DNA of 22,427 nt. Origin: JADLGL01 sp964611195 (lineage in GTDB: Bacteria > Pseudomonadota > Alphaproteobacteria > Rhizobiales > Kaistiaceae). Under the pieces are notes generated by a model that did no database searches, was not told where the DNA came from, and was given only the letters and a program-made list of their open reading frames with translations. Where the stretch lies: NCBI GenBank assembly GCA_964611195.1, contig CAZSXA010000017.1:1-22427 (forward strand), given 5' to 3'. Positions within the stretch are counted from its first letter, which is position 1; each line of letters starts with the position of its first letter. Positions 1-6,064 of the stretch are shown here, piece after piece. A program made the translations under genes and the position numbers.

Positions 1-117
1 CACCAGGTGAGGTGGCCGAACGGCATTCTCAACGTGGTGTGGGGGCCTGTCACCGAGGTCCAAGCGCGCGCTTGGGAATCGATGCAGACACTCACTCGGA
101 CTCCGGAGCGGCGTTAA
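1..117 (+). CDS. 3' end of an unknown gene (partial)
   Basis: An open frame enters the window at base 1 and runs 38 codons to a TAA at 115-117. The peptide has ordinary composition (it includes RWPNGILNVVWGPVTEVQ and ARAWESMQ) and ends in an Arg-rich tail. I do not recognise the family. The start lies outside the window. It is convergent with, and overlaps by 26 bp, the minus-strand gene ending at 92. Both lie in the lower-G+C stretch left of the comM breakpoint, so they probably belong to the same foreign or mis-joined segment. A 38-codon open frame can occur by chance in DNA of this composition, so confidence is low. Confidence 0.35.
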   Translation, partial: HQVRWPNGILNVVWGPVTEVQARAWESMQTLTRTPERR

Positions 118-319
118 TCGACACACCGTCGAACGCGCCGGTCTCCCGGATGAAGTAATAGCTACGCGACCCTACCGTTAGGGTCGCGTAGTTCTCTGAT
201 ACCGATAGCGCGACAGTCTGCCCCGTGTCGGGGTCGTCGTATCGGAATGGCCGCACGGTCGCCAGCAGGTCGAACGTCTGCCACAGGTCGCGCGGCTCTC
301 TCTCTTCGGTCATAGTCAC
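92..319 (-). CDS. hypothetical protein, 75 aa
   Basis: This is a small soluble acidic protein of unknown family, with no signal peptide or membrane segment visible. It begins MTMTEEREPRDLWQTFDLL and its middle looks like a compact beta fold (TVALSVSENYATLTVG, SYYFIRE). The start is GTG at 319 (GTG ACT ATG), with GGGGAG four bases upstream. The in-frame ATG at 313, ten bases from the same motif, is an equally possible start. The codons for residues around YATLTVGSRS coincide with a perfect 13-bp inverted repeat (162-191), which is odd for coding DNA. The gene lies in the segment left of the comM breakpoint, so it may be cargo at the edge of a mobile element or part of an unrelated contig. No function can be assigned. 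Confidence 0.5.
   Translation of the reverse strand: MTMTEEREPRDLWQTFDLLATVRPFRYDDPDTGQTVALSVSENYATLTVGSRSYYFIRETGAFDGVSINAAPESE
162..191. repeat. perfect 13-bp inverted repeat with 4-nt loop
   Basis: CTACGCGACCCTA (162-174), loop CCGT (175-178), then TAGGGTCGCGTAG (179-191). The arms are exactly complementary. It lies inside the 75-aa reading frame and 45 bp downstream of the plus-strand stop at 117. It could be a transcription terminator for that plus-strand gene, although only TTCTCT rather than a T run follows. It could also be a protein-binding site of a mobile element. Confidence 0.7.
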
Positions 320-381
320 AAAACTCCCCGATTGCGGTTAACGTTCCGTGCGCGAGGGATTCCACAGCCTTGGTGCATTTG

Positions 382-1122
382 CTACCTGATGCCGAGCAGC
401 TCCGCCGGCATCAGCGGCGGCAGGATCGAGGGCAGCCGCGCCGCCAGCATCGACTTGCCGGCGCCGGGCGGGCCGACCATCAGGAGGTTGTGGCCGCCGG
501 CCGCGGCCACTTCGAGCGCCCGTTTCGCCGTCTCCTGGCCCTTGATCTCGGCGAGATCGGGGAGGATCGCCGGGGCGGCGGCGAAAGCCGGCTCCGGCCG
601 CGACAGGATCTGCGTGCCTTTGAAGTGATTGGCGATGGCGATGAGGCTCCGCGGCGCGAGGATCGCCATCTCGTTGCTCGCCCAGGCGGCCTCCGGCCCG
701 GAGACGAGCGGGCAGATAAGCCCGCGCTCCATGCCGTTGGCGGCAATCGCGGCAGGCAGCACCCCGGCGACCGGTGCGATGGTGCCGTCGAGGGCGAGTT
801 CGCCGAGGACGACATGATCGGCCAGCTGGTCGTCCGGCAGCGCGCCGATCGCCGCCATCAGGCCGAGCGCGATCGGCAAATCGTAATGGCTGCCTTCCTT
901 CGGCAGATCGGCGGGCGCGAGATTGACGACGATCCGCTTCGGCGGCAGCGACAGGCCGGAGGCGTGGAGCGCCGAGCGCACTCGCTCGCGGCTCTCGCCG
1001 ACCGCCTTGTCCGGAAGGCCGACAATGGCGAAATGCGGCAGCCCCGGCGCGATCTGCACCTGCACATCGACCGGCACGGCTTCGATGCCCCGGAAGGCGA
1101 CGGTGGTGACGTGACTGACCAT
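382..1122 (-). pseudogene. comM: truncated comM/yifB Mg-chelatase-like AAA+ ATPase (N-terminal half)
   Basis: This is the N-terminal half of the YifB/ComM family, whose full members are about 500 residues. ComM is a hexameric helicase that promotes branch migration in natural transformation. The start is ATG at 1122 (MVSHVTTVAFRGIEA), preceded by GGGG six bases upstream. The lead Lon-protease-like domain is intact (VGLPDKAVGESRERVRSAL, NLAPADLPKEGSHYDLPIA). The Walker A motif GPPGAGKS lies at about residues 217-224. The protein matches the family through LPPLMPAELL, then reads GIR-stop, where members continue with EVSM and the Walker B, sensor and zinc-like parts. The break is therefore at about base 393, and the Walker B half is missing. 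Everything to the left is unrelated and lower in G+C. The cause is either insertion of a mobile element into comM or a chimeric contig. The remaining product could not hydrolyse ATP. Confidence 0.88.
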
Positions 1123-1211
1123 AGACTGCCCCGGCGCTGGCTAGCGCGATCCAGGCGCAGAAGAACATAGGAAGAACAGAAAGGCAAGCCGCGGTTGCGG
1201 CGCGGCCCCGC

Positions 1212-1853
1212 CTACTCCCGCAGCAGCTTGAACGCCTGACGCCAGTTCTGCGTCGCCATGCCGGCCATCACCCAGGCCATCGTCATCGCTTCCAGCCAGC
1301 GCGCCGAGTGAATGCCGCCGAGGTCGATCGCCGGCCAGCCGAAATCCTTGAGGATCCCGGTGACGGTTTCCTTCGCCTTGGTGTCGTTGCCGGCGATGAA
1401 CATGTCGGGCGGGCCGCCGGGAAGGTCCGGCCGAAACATCAGCGTGTGATTGACGATGTTGAAGGCCTTAACGACATGGGCGTCGGGGAGAAGGCGCTGC
1501 AGCGTCTCGCCGCCGGAATCGTCGCCCTTGATGGCAAGGTCGGGCGTGCCCTTGGAGAAGTCCAGCGGGTTGGTGACGTCGATGACGACCTTGCCGGAGA
1601 ATTTGGCGGCGCCCGCCATCTCCACGGTTTCGGCGAGCGCGGCGCCCTTGGTGGCGACGACGATGAGATCGCCATAGCCTGCCGCGTCGGCGAAGGTGCC
1701 GGCCGAGGCTTCGGCGCCGGCTTCGTCGGCCCATTCGGTGGCGGCCGGATTGTCGGCCGTGCGCGAGCCCATCATCACCGAATGGCCGGTAGCGAGAAAC
1801 CCCGCCGACAGCGACTTTCCGACGTCGCCGGTTCCAAGAACGCCCACTTTCAT
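1212..1853 (-). CDS. NADPH-dependent F420 reductase-like oxidoreductase (Rossmann)
   Basis: A predicted NADP-binding reductase of the F420-dependent NADP reductase/NADPH-binding family, 213 aa and cytoplasmic. The N terminus reads MKVGVLGTGDVGKSL, a classic GxGxxG nucleotide-binding loop (G7, G9, G12). It is followed by MMGSRTAD, where the Ser-Arg after the second strand fits NADP phosphate binding. A second typical block is VVIDVTNPLDF, and VKAFNIVN matches the conserved VKAFN motif. I chose ATG at 1853 because GGAGG sits five bases upstream; a frame extension to 1916 lacks this support and precedes the Rossmann strand. The short-chain dehydrogenase gene ends 43 bp upstream on the same strand, so the two may be co-transcribed. 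The name does not prove use of F420; many members of this family in proteobacteria have unknown substrates. Confidence 0.85.
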   Translation of the reverse strand: MKVGVLGTGDVGKSLSAGFLATGHSVMMGSRTADNPAATEWADEAGAEASAGTFADAAGYGDLIVVATKGAALAETVEMAGAAKFSGKVVIDVTNPLDFSKGTPDLAIKGDDSGGETLQRLLPDAHVVKAFNIVNHTLMFRPDLPGGPPDMFIAGNDTKAKETVTGILKDFGWPAIDLGGIHSARWLEAMTMAWVMAGMATQNWRQAFKLLRE

Positions 1854-1896
1854 GCCTGCCTCCACGAGCTGTCGCTGGTCCGCCTCAAAATAGGGC

Positions 1897-2757
1897 TCAG
1901 CCCGGGCCGCCGCCACCCCGCTTTCCGGGGGCGGGCATTCCGAGCCGTCGCGCCATGATGCGGTCGAGAAGGCGGGTCGAAAGCCGCCGCGCCAGCCATT
2001 GGGTCATCGGCGAGCGGGTGACCCGGTAGCGCGGGCGCGGGCGCGGGCTGGCGAGAATCTCGGCGACAAGATGGCCGATCCGCTCCGGATGCATGCCGTC
2101 GGATCCGTCGGAGCCGGCCGCCTCGAACGCGGCAAGCGGGCCGTGATAGGGGCTGTCGTCGGGGACGCTGCCCTCCGCGACGTCGGATTTCTGCCAGATC
2201 GGCGTCGCGAACCGCCCCGGCTGGATCACGCTGACGTCGATCCCGGCGATGGCAAGCTCGCGCCGCATCGCGTCGGAGAGCGCTTCGAGCGCGAACTTCG
2301 ACGCCGAATAGGGGCCGAGAAAGGGGTAGGTGATCGTGCCGCTGATCGACGAGATGTTGACGATCCGTCCGCCGCGCCCGCCGGTCTTCAGGAGCGGCAG
2401 GAAGGCCTGCGTCGCCGCGACGACGCCGACGACATTGACCTCGAACTGATCGCGGAACTGCGCGAGCGGAACGTGCTCGATCGGGCCCGGCACGGCAATC
2501 CCGGCATTGTTGACGAGGGCGTCGAGGCCGTCATCGCCGAGTTCCGCCGCGACGGCCGCCGCCGCGTCGGCAATGGCCTTGTCGTCGCGGACGTCGAAAC
2601 GGATCGCACGGCAGTTCTGGCCGAGCGCCGCCTCGATCCCCTCGGCGTCCTCCTTTCGGCGGACGTTGGCGAACACGCGATGGCCGGACGCACAAAGGAC
2701 TTCGGCGATGGCTCGCCCGATCCCCGTCGATGCACCCGTTATGACGACCGAACCCAT
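1897..2757 (-). CDS. SDR family NAD(P)-dependent oxidoreductase
   Basis: A classical short-chain dehydrogenase of about 286 aa, cytoplasmic, with unknown substrate. From the ATG at 2757 the protein starts MGSVVITGASTGIG, giving the TGxxxGxG cofactor loop at residues 7-14. NNAG (residues 83-86) stabilises the central sheet. NISSISG supplies the catalytic Ser near 137, and YSASK gives the Tyr150-Lys154 pair. Length is somewhat above the 250-residue norm because of a C-terminal extension rich in Arg and Pro (RPRPRYRVTR, then GKRGGGGPG at the end). No strong ribosome site precedes this ATG. A TTG at 2793 in the same frame would add 12 unconserved residues and is less likely. The F420-reductase-like gene follows 43 bp downstream. 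The C-terminal shape (substrate loop then RYRVTR) resembles retinol-dehydrogenase-like SDRs, but that is only an impression. Confidence 0.9.
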   Translation of the reverse strand: MGSVVITGASTGIGRAIAEVLCASGHRVFANVRRKEDAEGIEAALGQNCRAIRFDVRDDKAIADAAAAVAAELGDDGLDALVNNAGIAVPGPIEHVPLAQFRDQFEVNVVGVVAATQAFLPLLKTGGRGGRIVNISSISGTITYPFLGPYSASKFALEALSDAMRRELAIAGIDVSVIQPGRFATPIWQKSDVAEGSVPDDSPYHGPLAAFEAAGSDGSDGMHPERIGHLVAEILASPRPRPRYRVTRSPMTQWLARRLSTRLLDRIMARRLGMPAPGKRGGGGPG

Positions 2758-2873
2758 GACGCAACCATTGCCTGTTTCGGCCGTAGCGCACAACCCTGGT
2801 TAGCAAAGCCGGCTAAGGCTCGCAACAGGGGAAATCGACTTATGACGAGAAAGCTGCCGAGGCAAACCGAAAG

Positions 2874-2912
2874 CAGCGTGGGGCTGCGCGTTTTTCAGGC
2901 AACCCCACGCTG
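2874..2912 (-). terminator. hairpin downstream of the DUF7282-like gene
   Basis: CAGCGTGGGG (2874-2883) pairs perfectly with CCCCACGCTG (2903-2912) around a 19-nt loop, which itself can add a TGC/GCA pair. It begins 13 bp beyond the stop of the minus-strand gene ending at 2926. It lacks a clear U tract, so it is a probable rather than certain intrinsic terminator. It also separates that gene from the SDR gene downstream. Confidence 0.55.
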
Positions 2913-2925
2913 TATGTTCGGTAGG

Positions 2926-3348
2926 TTACATCCCGGCGCCGCCGGTGAAAGGCTGGACGTAAGGAGCGTCCTCCGCATTGAGCGCCGGCGTATCGACGTC
3001 GGTCATGCCCTCGCCGAACGAATAGACGCCATCACCATTGGTGTCGTAGTGCAGCATGAGGATGAAATCCTCGCCCGGCTCGAGGCCGTAATCGGCGGTG
3101 ATGTCGACGTTCATCGTGGTGCCGGCCTGCAGATAGGTGTGGCCGATGGAGGCGGGCACGATGACCTCGCCGTCGACGACGGCGTGAATCACGATGAAGC
3201 CCGGCTCGTCGATCTTGACGGAGGGCACGATCACCGCGGCGCCGCGGTTCCAGAGGCCATCGGTGTCGATGTTGAGATGGTCGGCCAGGGCCGGGCCGGC
3301 GGCGAGCGCGCCAGCGGCCAGCGTGATGGCTGCGAGAGTCCGTTTCAT
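2926..3348 (-). CDS. secreted DUF7282-like protein, 140 aa
   Basis: A small exported protein of unknown function. It has a Sec signal peptide (MKRTLAAITL, hydrophobic AAGALAAGPALA, predicted cleavage after residue 22 before DHLNID). The mature part of about 118 residues carries the pattern I associate with DUF7282: EPGFIVIHAVVDGEV, then GHTYLQAGTTMNVDI, then ILMLHYDTNGDGVYSFG and a terminal acidic D-x-P segment. DTNGDGVYSF looks like a calcium-type acidic loop. No cysteines or membrane anchor are present, so a soluble periplasmic or secreted protein is expected. The ATG at 3348 has AGGAG seven bases upstream. The gene is flanked by hairpins on both sides (2874-2912 and 3381-3401), suggesting its own transcription unit. 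The family assignment is by eye, and no biochemical role can be inferred. Confidence 0.8.
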   Translation of the reverse strand: MKRTLAAITLAAGALAAGPALADHLNIDTDGLWNRGAAVIVPSVKIDEPGFIVIHAVVDGEVIVPASIGHTYLQAGTTMNVDITADYGLEPGEDFILMLHYDTNGDGVYSFGEGMTDVDTPALNAEDAPYVQPFTGGAGM

Positions 3349-3380
3349 GTCTTCACTCCTGATTTGAGCCCCGTCTAGGC

Positions 3381-3401
3381 CGGCCGGCGATATGCCGGCC
3401 G
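3381..3401 (-). terminator. GC-rich hairpin in the gshB-DUF7282 spacer
   Basis: CGGCCGGC (3381-3388), loop GATAT, GCCGGCCG (3394-3401): a perfect 8-bp stem. It lies about 90 bp past the gshB stop and 33 bp before the next start. It may end the rsmI-yraN-gshB transcript, but there is no T tract. Confidence 0.35.
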
Positions 3402-3489
3402 TCGCTGCCGTTCGTCGGCAACATGGGCGCAGCTACGGGCCGGACCCGGACCGGGTTTCAGCGAGGGACGATTTCTTTTTACGGAGCGA

Positions 3490-4585
3490 TCAGGAGCGCC
3501 CGAGGCGGCCTTCGATCGCATCCCAGGTGAGAGCGGCAATGTCGGCGCCGCCGAAGCGCTTTACCTCGCGGATGCCCGTCGGCGAGGTGACGTTGATCTC
3601 CGTCAGCCAGTCGCCGATGACGTCGATCCCGACGAGGACGAAACCGCGGGCCTTCAGTTCGGGGCCGATGGCGGCGTAGTCGAGGCCGGCCGAGATCGAG
3701 TGCGTCGTGGCGATCTGGCCGTCGTCGTCCTGCAGCAGCACGGTGCGGGTGCCGTGGAGCACGCCGAGGGTGCCGCTGATGTAGCGGGNNNNNNNNNNCC
3801 TTCAGTTCGGGGCCGATGGCGGCGCAGATCTCGCGGTCGCGCATGGTGAGTTCCGCCGGTTCGGCGCGACCGCCGACATGCATGTTGGAACGCGTCTCGT
3901 CCTCGGCCGGCACCCGGTTGATGGCGCCCACCGCCTCGCCGTCGACGAGGATAATGCGCTTGTCGCCGGCCCGGACCTCGGGGAGATAGCGCTGGACGAC
4001 GAAGGGCTCGCGGAACGCGGTCTCGAACAGCTCGAGCAGCGCGGAGAGATTCTGGTCGCCGCTCGACAGGCGGAACACGCCGGCGCCGCCATTGCCGTAG
4101 AGCGGCTTGATGATGATGTCGCCATGCTCGGCGCGGAAGCGGCGGATCTCCTCGCGGTCGCGCGTGATCAGGGTCGGCGGCATCAGGTCCTGGAACTCGG
4201 TGACGAAGAGCTTCTCCGGCGCGTTGCGGACCGACACCGGGTCATTCACCACCAACGTCTTCGGGTGGACCCGCTCCAGGATATGTGTCGTCGAGATATA
4301 GGCCATGTCGAAGGGCGGGTCCTGACGCAGCAGCACCACGTCCATCGTCGAAAGGTCGGTGACCCTGCCTTCGCCGAGGTGGAAATGGTTGCCCGGCTCG
4401 TCGCGCACCGTCACCGGCTCGATCCGCGCCTCGGCCGCGCCGCCGCGAAGAGCAAGGCGGTCGGGCGTGTAGTGGAACAGCCGGTGGCCGCGCCGCGCCG
4501 CCTCCAGCATCAGTGCGAAGGTGGTGTCGCCGGCGATGCCGATCCTGGCGATGTGGTCCATCTGGACCGCGACGGTGAGACTCAT
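3490..4585 (-). CDS. gshB: glutathione synthetase, interrupted by an assembly gap
   Basis: GshB joins gamma-glutamylcysteine and glycine with ATP to make glutathione in the cytoplasm. The N-terminal part (MSLTVAVQMDHIARIGIAGD, LLRQDPPFDMAYIS, LVVNDPVSVRNAPEKLF) and the ATP-grasp core (IIIKPLYGNGGAGVFRL, FVVQRYLPEVRAGDKRIILV) are clear. So is the C-terminal end GIDVIGDWLTEINVTSPTG. The ATG at 4585 has GGAGGG three bases upstream. As given, the frame breaks at the N run: 3651-3676 and 3799-3824 are identical, with a trpB-like piece plus 10 N between them. Dropping 148 bp (joining 3676 to 3825) puts both halves in frame as REICAAIGPELKARGF and yields 315 residues, the family length. The real gene is therefore almost certainly intact. 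It follows yraN by 55 bp in an rsmI-yraN-gshB operon. Confidence 0.93.
3677..3788 (-). other. stray tryptophan synthase beta-chain fragment inside gshB
   Basis: The 112 bases next to the gap translate on the minus strand to a peptide containing GVLHGTRTVLLQDDDGQI and THSISAGLDY. This matches the TrpB region that normally reads GVLHG-x-x-T-Y-x-LQD-x-x-GQI...HSISAGLDYPGxGPE. Nothing like it belongs in glutathione synthetase. At Tyr the sequence switches to GshB AAIGPELKARG, at the point where TrpB would also read x-GPE. It is therefore a chimeric contig tail created near a short shared motif, not a gene. Confidence 0.85.
3789..3798. other. assembly gap (10 N)
   Basis: Ten unknown bases mark a scaffold join. 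The 26-bp identity on either side suggests the true gap size is negative, meaning the contigs overlap. Confidence 0.98.
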
Positions 4586-4640
4586 CGGCCCTCCATGCCG
4601 CCCGCGTTAGGCACCGGGGCGGCGCTTGGCAAGCGCATCG

Positions 4641-5027
4641 TCACAATCGGCCGCCGGCATGGAAGACGTGGCGGAGATGCCGCGGCAACGACAGGCCGCG
4701 CGCAACCACAACGACGTCAAAGCGGAGCTGCATCTCGGACGCCGCCGGATAGCGGGTCAGCCAGGTCTCCGCCGCGCGTGCTATGCGGCGCCGGCCGTCG
4801 GGGCCCACCGCCTCGATCGCGGCTTCGTCGTCGCCGCGCGCCTTGACCTCGACGAAGGCGAGCGTGCCGCCGCGGCGCACCACGAGGTCGATCTCGCCGA
4901 CCGGCGTCTTGTAGCGCCGCGCGACCACGCGATAGCCCTTGAGCCGGAGATAGAACGCCGCGATCGCCTCCGCCCGGCGCCCGCGCCGCTCGGCCCGCCG
5001 GCGGATCTCGGCGCTACGCGCCGCCAC
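4641..5027 (-). CDS. yraN: YraN/UPF0102 family endonuclease-like protein
   Basis: A 128-residue protein of the UPF0102 family, which has a restriction-endonuclease-like (Holliday-junction-resolvase-related) fold and no firmly established role. The core motifs are present: the E-A-x-x-A-x-x-YL-x-x-KGY start (AEAIAAFYLRLKGY), GEIDLVVRRGGTLAFVEVKAR with the D and ExK catalytic-type residues, and a C-terminal RFDVVVVA. I chose GTG at 5027, which has AGGGA and GAGG within 3-12 bases upstream and gives the family length. A longer open frame to 5249 is out-of-frame rsmI sequence. The start overlaps the rsmI stop by 14 bp, implying translational coupling. gshB follows after 55 bp. A short hairpin (GCGCTT, GGC, AAGCGC at 4622-4636) sits in that spacer. 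Confidence 0.9.
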   Translation of the reverse strand: MAARSAEIRRRAERRGRRAEAIAAFYLRLKGYRVVARRYKTPVGEIDLVVRRGGTLAFVEVKARGDDEAAIEAVGPDGRRRIARAAETWLTRYPAASEMQLRFDVVVVARGLSLPRHLRHVFHAGGRL

Positions 5028-5910
5028 CCGCCTCGTCCCTGATCGCCAGCGCGCGGCTGTAGACCTCCGAGCGCCGCGCGCCCGTCTGGCGCACGACGTC
5101 GGCAACGGCGCGGCTGAGGCTGGCGCTGGCAAGCGCCACGCGAAGGCGTTCGTCGATCTCGGCTTCGGAAGGCTCGGCCGCGGCCGGCGGCCCGACCAGA
5201 AGCACGATCTCGCCCTTCGGCGTCGGTTCGGCGGCAAGCGTTTGGGCAAGCTCCTCGGCGCTGCCGCGGCGGATCGTTTCGTGCAGCTTGGTGAGCTCGC
5301 GCGCCATCACGACGGCGCGGTCCTTGCCGAGGGTTTCAGCGATGTCGGCCAGTACCGCCGCCACACGTTGCGCCGACTCGTAAAAGACGAGCGTTGCCGG
5401 CACCGCGGCGAGATCGGTGAGACGCGATCGCCTCTCGCCGGGCTTGGGCGGGAGAAAGCCCGCGAACAGGAAGGCGTCCGTCGGCAGGCCTGCCGCTGCC
5501 AAGCCGGCAAGCACCGCCGACGCGCCCGGGATCGGCACGACGTCATGGCCGCCGGCGACCGCTTCGCCGACCAGCCGATAGCCCGGATCGGAGATCAGCG
5601 GGGTGCCGGCGTCGCTGGCGAGCGCGACCGATTGGCCGGCACCAAGCGCTTCGAGCAACTCCGGCCGCCGCCGTGGCGCGTTGTGGTCGTTGTACGACAC
5701 GAGGCGCGTCGAGATGCCGTAATGGCGGAGCAGCCGACCCGTCACCCGCGTGTCCTCGCACGCAATGATGTCGGCAGCGGCGAACGTTGCGAGGGCCCGC
5801 AGCGTGATGTCGCCGAGATTCCCGATCGGCGTCGACACAATGAAGAGGCCGGCCGGCAGCGACGGCGCCTCGACTTCGACGCCATTCACGACATAGTGGC
5901 GTGGTGTCAT
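5014..5910 (-). CDS. rsmI: 16S rRNA (cytidine1402-2'-O)-methyltransferase
   Basis: RsmI methylates the ribose 2'-O of C1402 in the decoding centre of 16S rRNA, using S-adenosylmethionine. The 298-residue protein has the tetrapyrrole-methylase fold signatures: GLFIVSTPIGNLGDITLRAL near residue 22, CEDTRVTGRLL, SDAGTPLISDPGYRLV, PIPGASAVLAGLAAAGLPTD, and FYESAQRV. The C terminus (GARRSEVYSRAL) is the small RsmI helical tail. Length is normal for the family. The ATG at 5910 lacks an obvious ribosome site. It is the first gene of an rsmI-yraN-gshB unit and is divergent from the lipoprotein gene at 6065, with 154 bp between them. Confidence 0.96.
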   Translation of the reverse strand: MTPRHYVVNGVEVEAPSLPAGLFIVSTPIGNLGDITLRALATFAAADIIACEDTRVTGRLLRHYGISTRLVSYNDHNAPRRRPELLEALGAGQSVALASDAGTPLISDPGYRLVGEAVAGGHDVVPIPGASAVLAGLAAAGLPTDAFLFAGFLPPKPGERRSRLTDLAAVPATLVFYESAQRVAAVLADIAETLGKDRAVVMARELTKLHETIRRGSAEELAQTLAAEPTPKGEIVLLVGPPAAAEPSEAEIDERLRVALASASLSRAVADVVRQTGARRSEVYSRALAIRDEAGGGA

Positions 5911-5984
5911 CGATCGGACGCAGGTCGACGCGCCGGCGACGCAACGCCGGCCGCAATTTCGCCACGAGACACAATCCCGTCACT

Positions 5985-6014
5985 TTGACAGGACATTCAG
6001 ACCTCCACTACTTT
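5985..6014 (+). promoter_or_regulatory. candidate sigma70-type promoter for the lipoprotein gene
   Basis: TTGACA at 5985-5990 is a perfect -35 box. TACTTT at 6009-6014, 18 bp on, is a moderate -10 box. It would start transcription near 6021, giving a leader of about 45 nt before the TTG start at 6065. Confidence 0.45.
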
Positions 6015-6050
6015 TGCACCTTTCTAGCAGCATGAGTGGCCCGAAGGGCT

Positions 6051-6057
6051 AGGGGAG
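6051..6057 (+). promoter_or_regulatory. ribosome binding site that fixes a TTG start
   Basis: AGGGGAG sits seven bases before TTG at 6065. The next in-frame candidate, GTG at 6083, has no such motif, so the TTG is preferred. Confidence 0.7.
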
Positions 6058-6064
6058 TGGGCAT

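Larger units (their letters stand above)
3651..3824. repeat. 26-bp direct repeat flanking the gap (assembly duplication)
   Basis: Bases 3651-3676 and 3799-3824 are identical over 26 bp (beginning ccttcagttc, ending gatggcggcg). Both encode AAIGPELK of GshB on the minus strand. The second copy starts immediately after the N run. This is what an unmerged contig overlap looks like, not a biological repeat. Confidence 0.9.

Noticed and set aside
338..1168. Alternative 276-codon frame over comM
   Set aside because: An Arg/Ala-rich shadow on the same strand; the 382-1122 frame carries the ComM motifs.
2797..2825. Possible SDR promoter TTGCGA-17-TAACCA with a TTAGC-N7-GCTAA dyad (2800-2816)
   Set aside because: The -10 is poor and the dyad arms are only 5 bp; expected by chance in a window this size.
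1999..3378. Plus-strand open frame of 459 codons
   Set aside because: It is antisense to the SDR and DUF7282-like genes, rich in Arg/Asp/Gly with no family motif; a shadow produced by GC-rich third positions.
3677..3788. A natural GshB-TrpB fusion or insertion
   Set aside because: The flanking 26-bp duplication, the N run and the exact restoration of GshB length after removal point to an assembly error.
6032..6052. Six-codon mini-ORF (MSGPKG) before the lipoprotein gene
   Set aside because: It has no ribosome site and no attenuator structure; probably coincidental.
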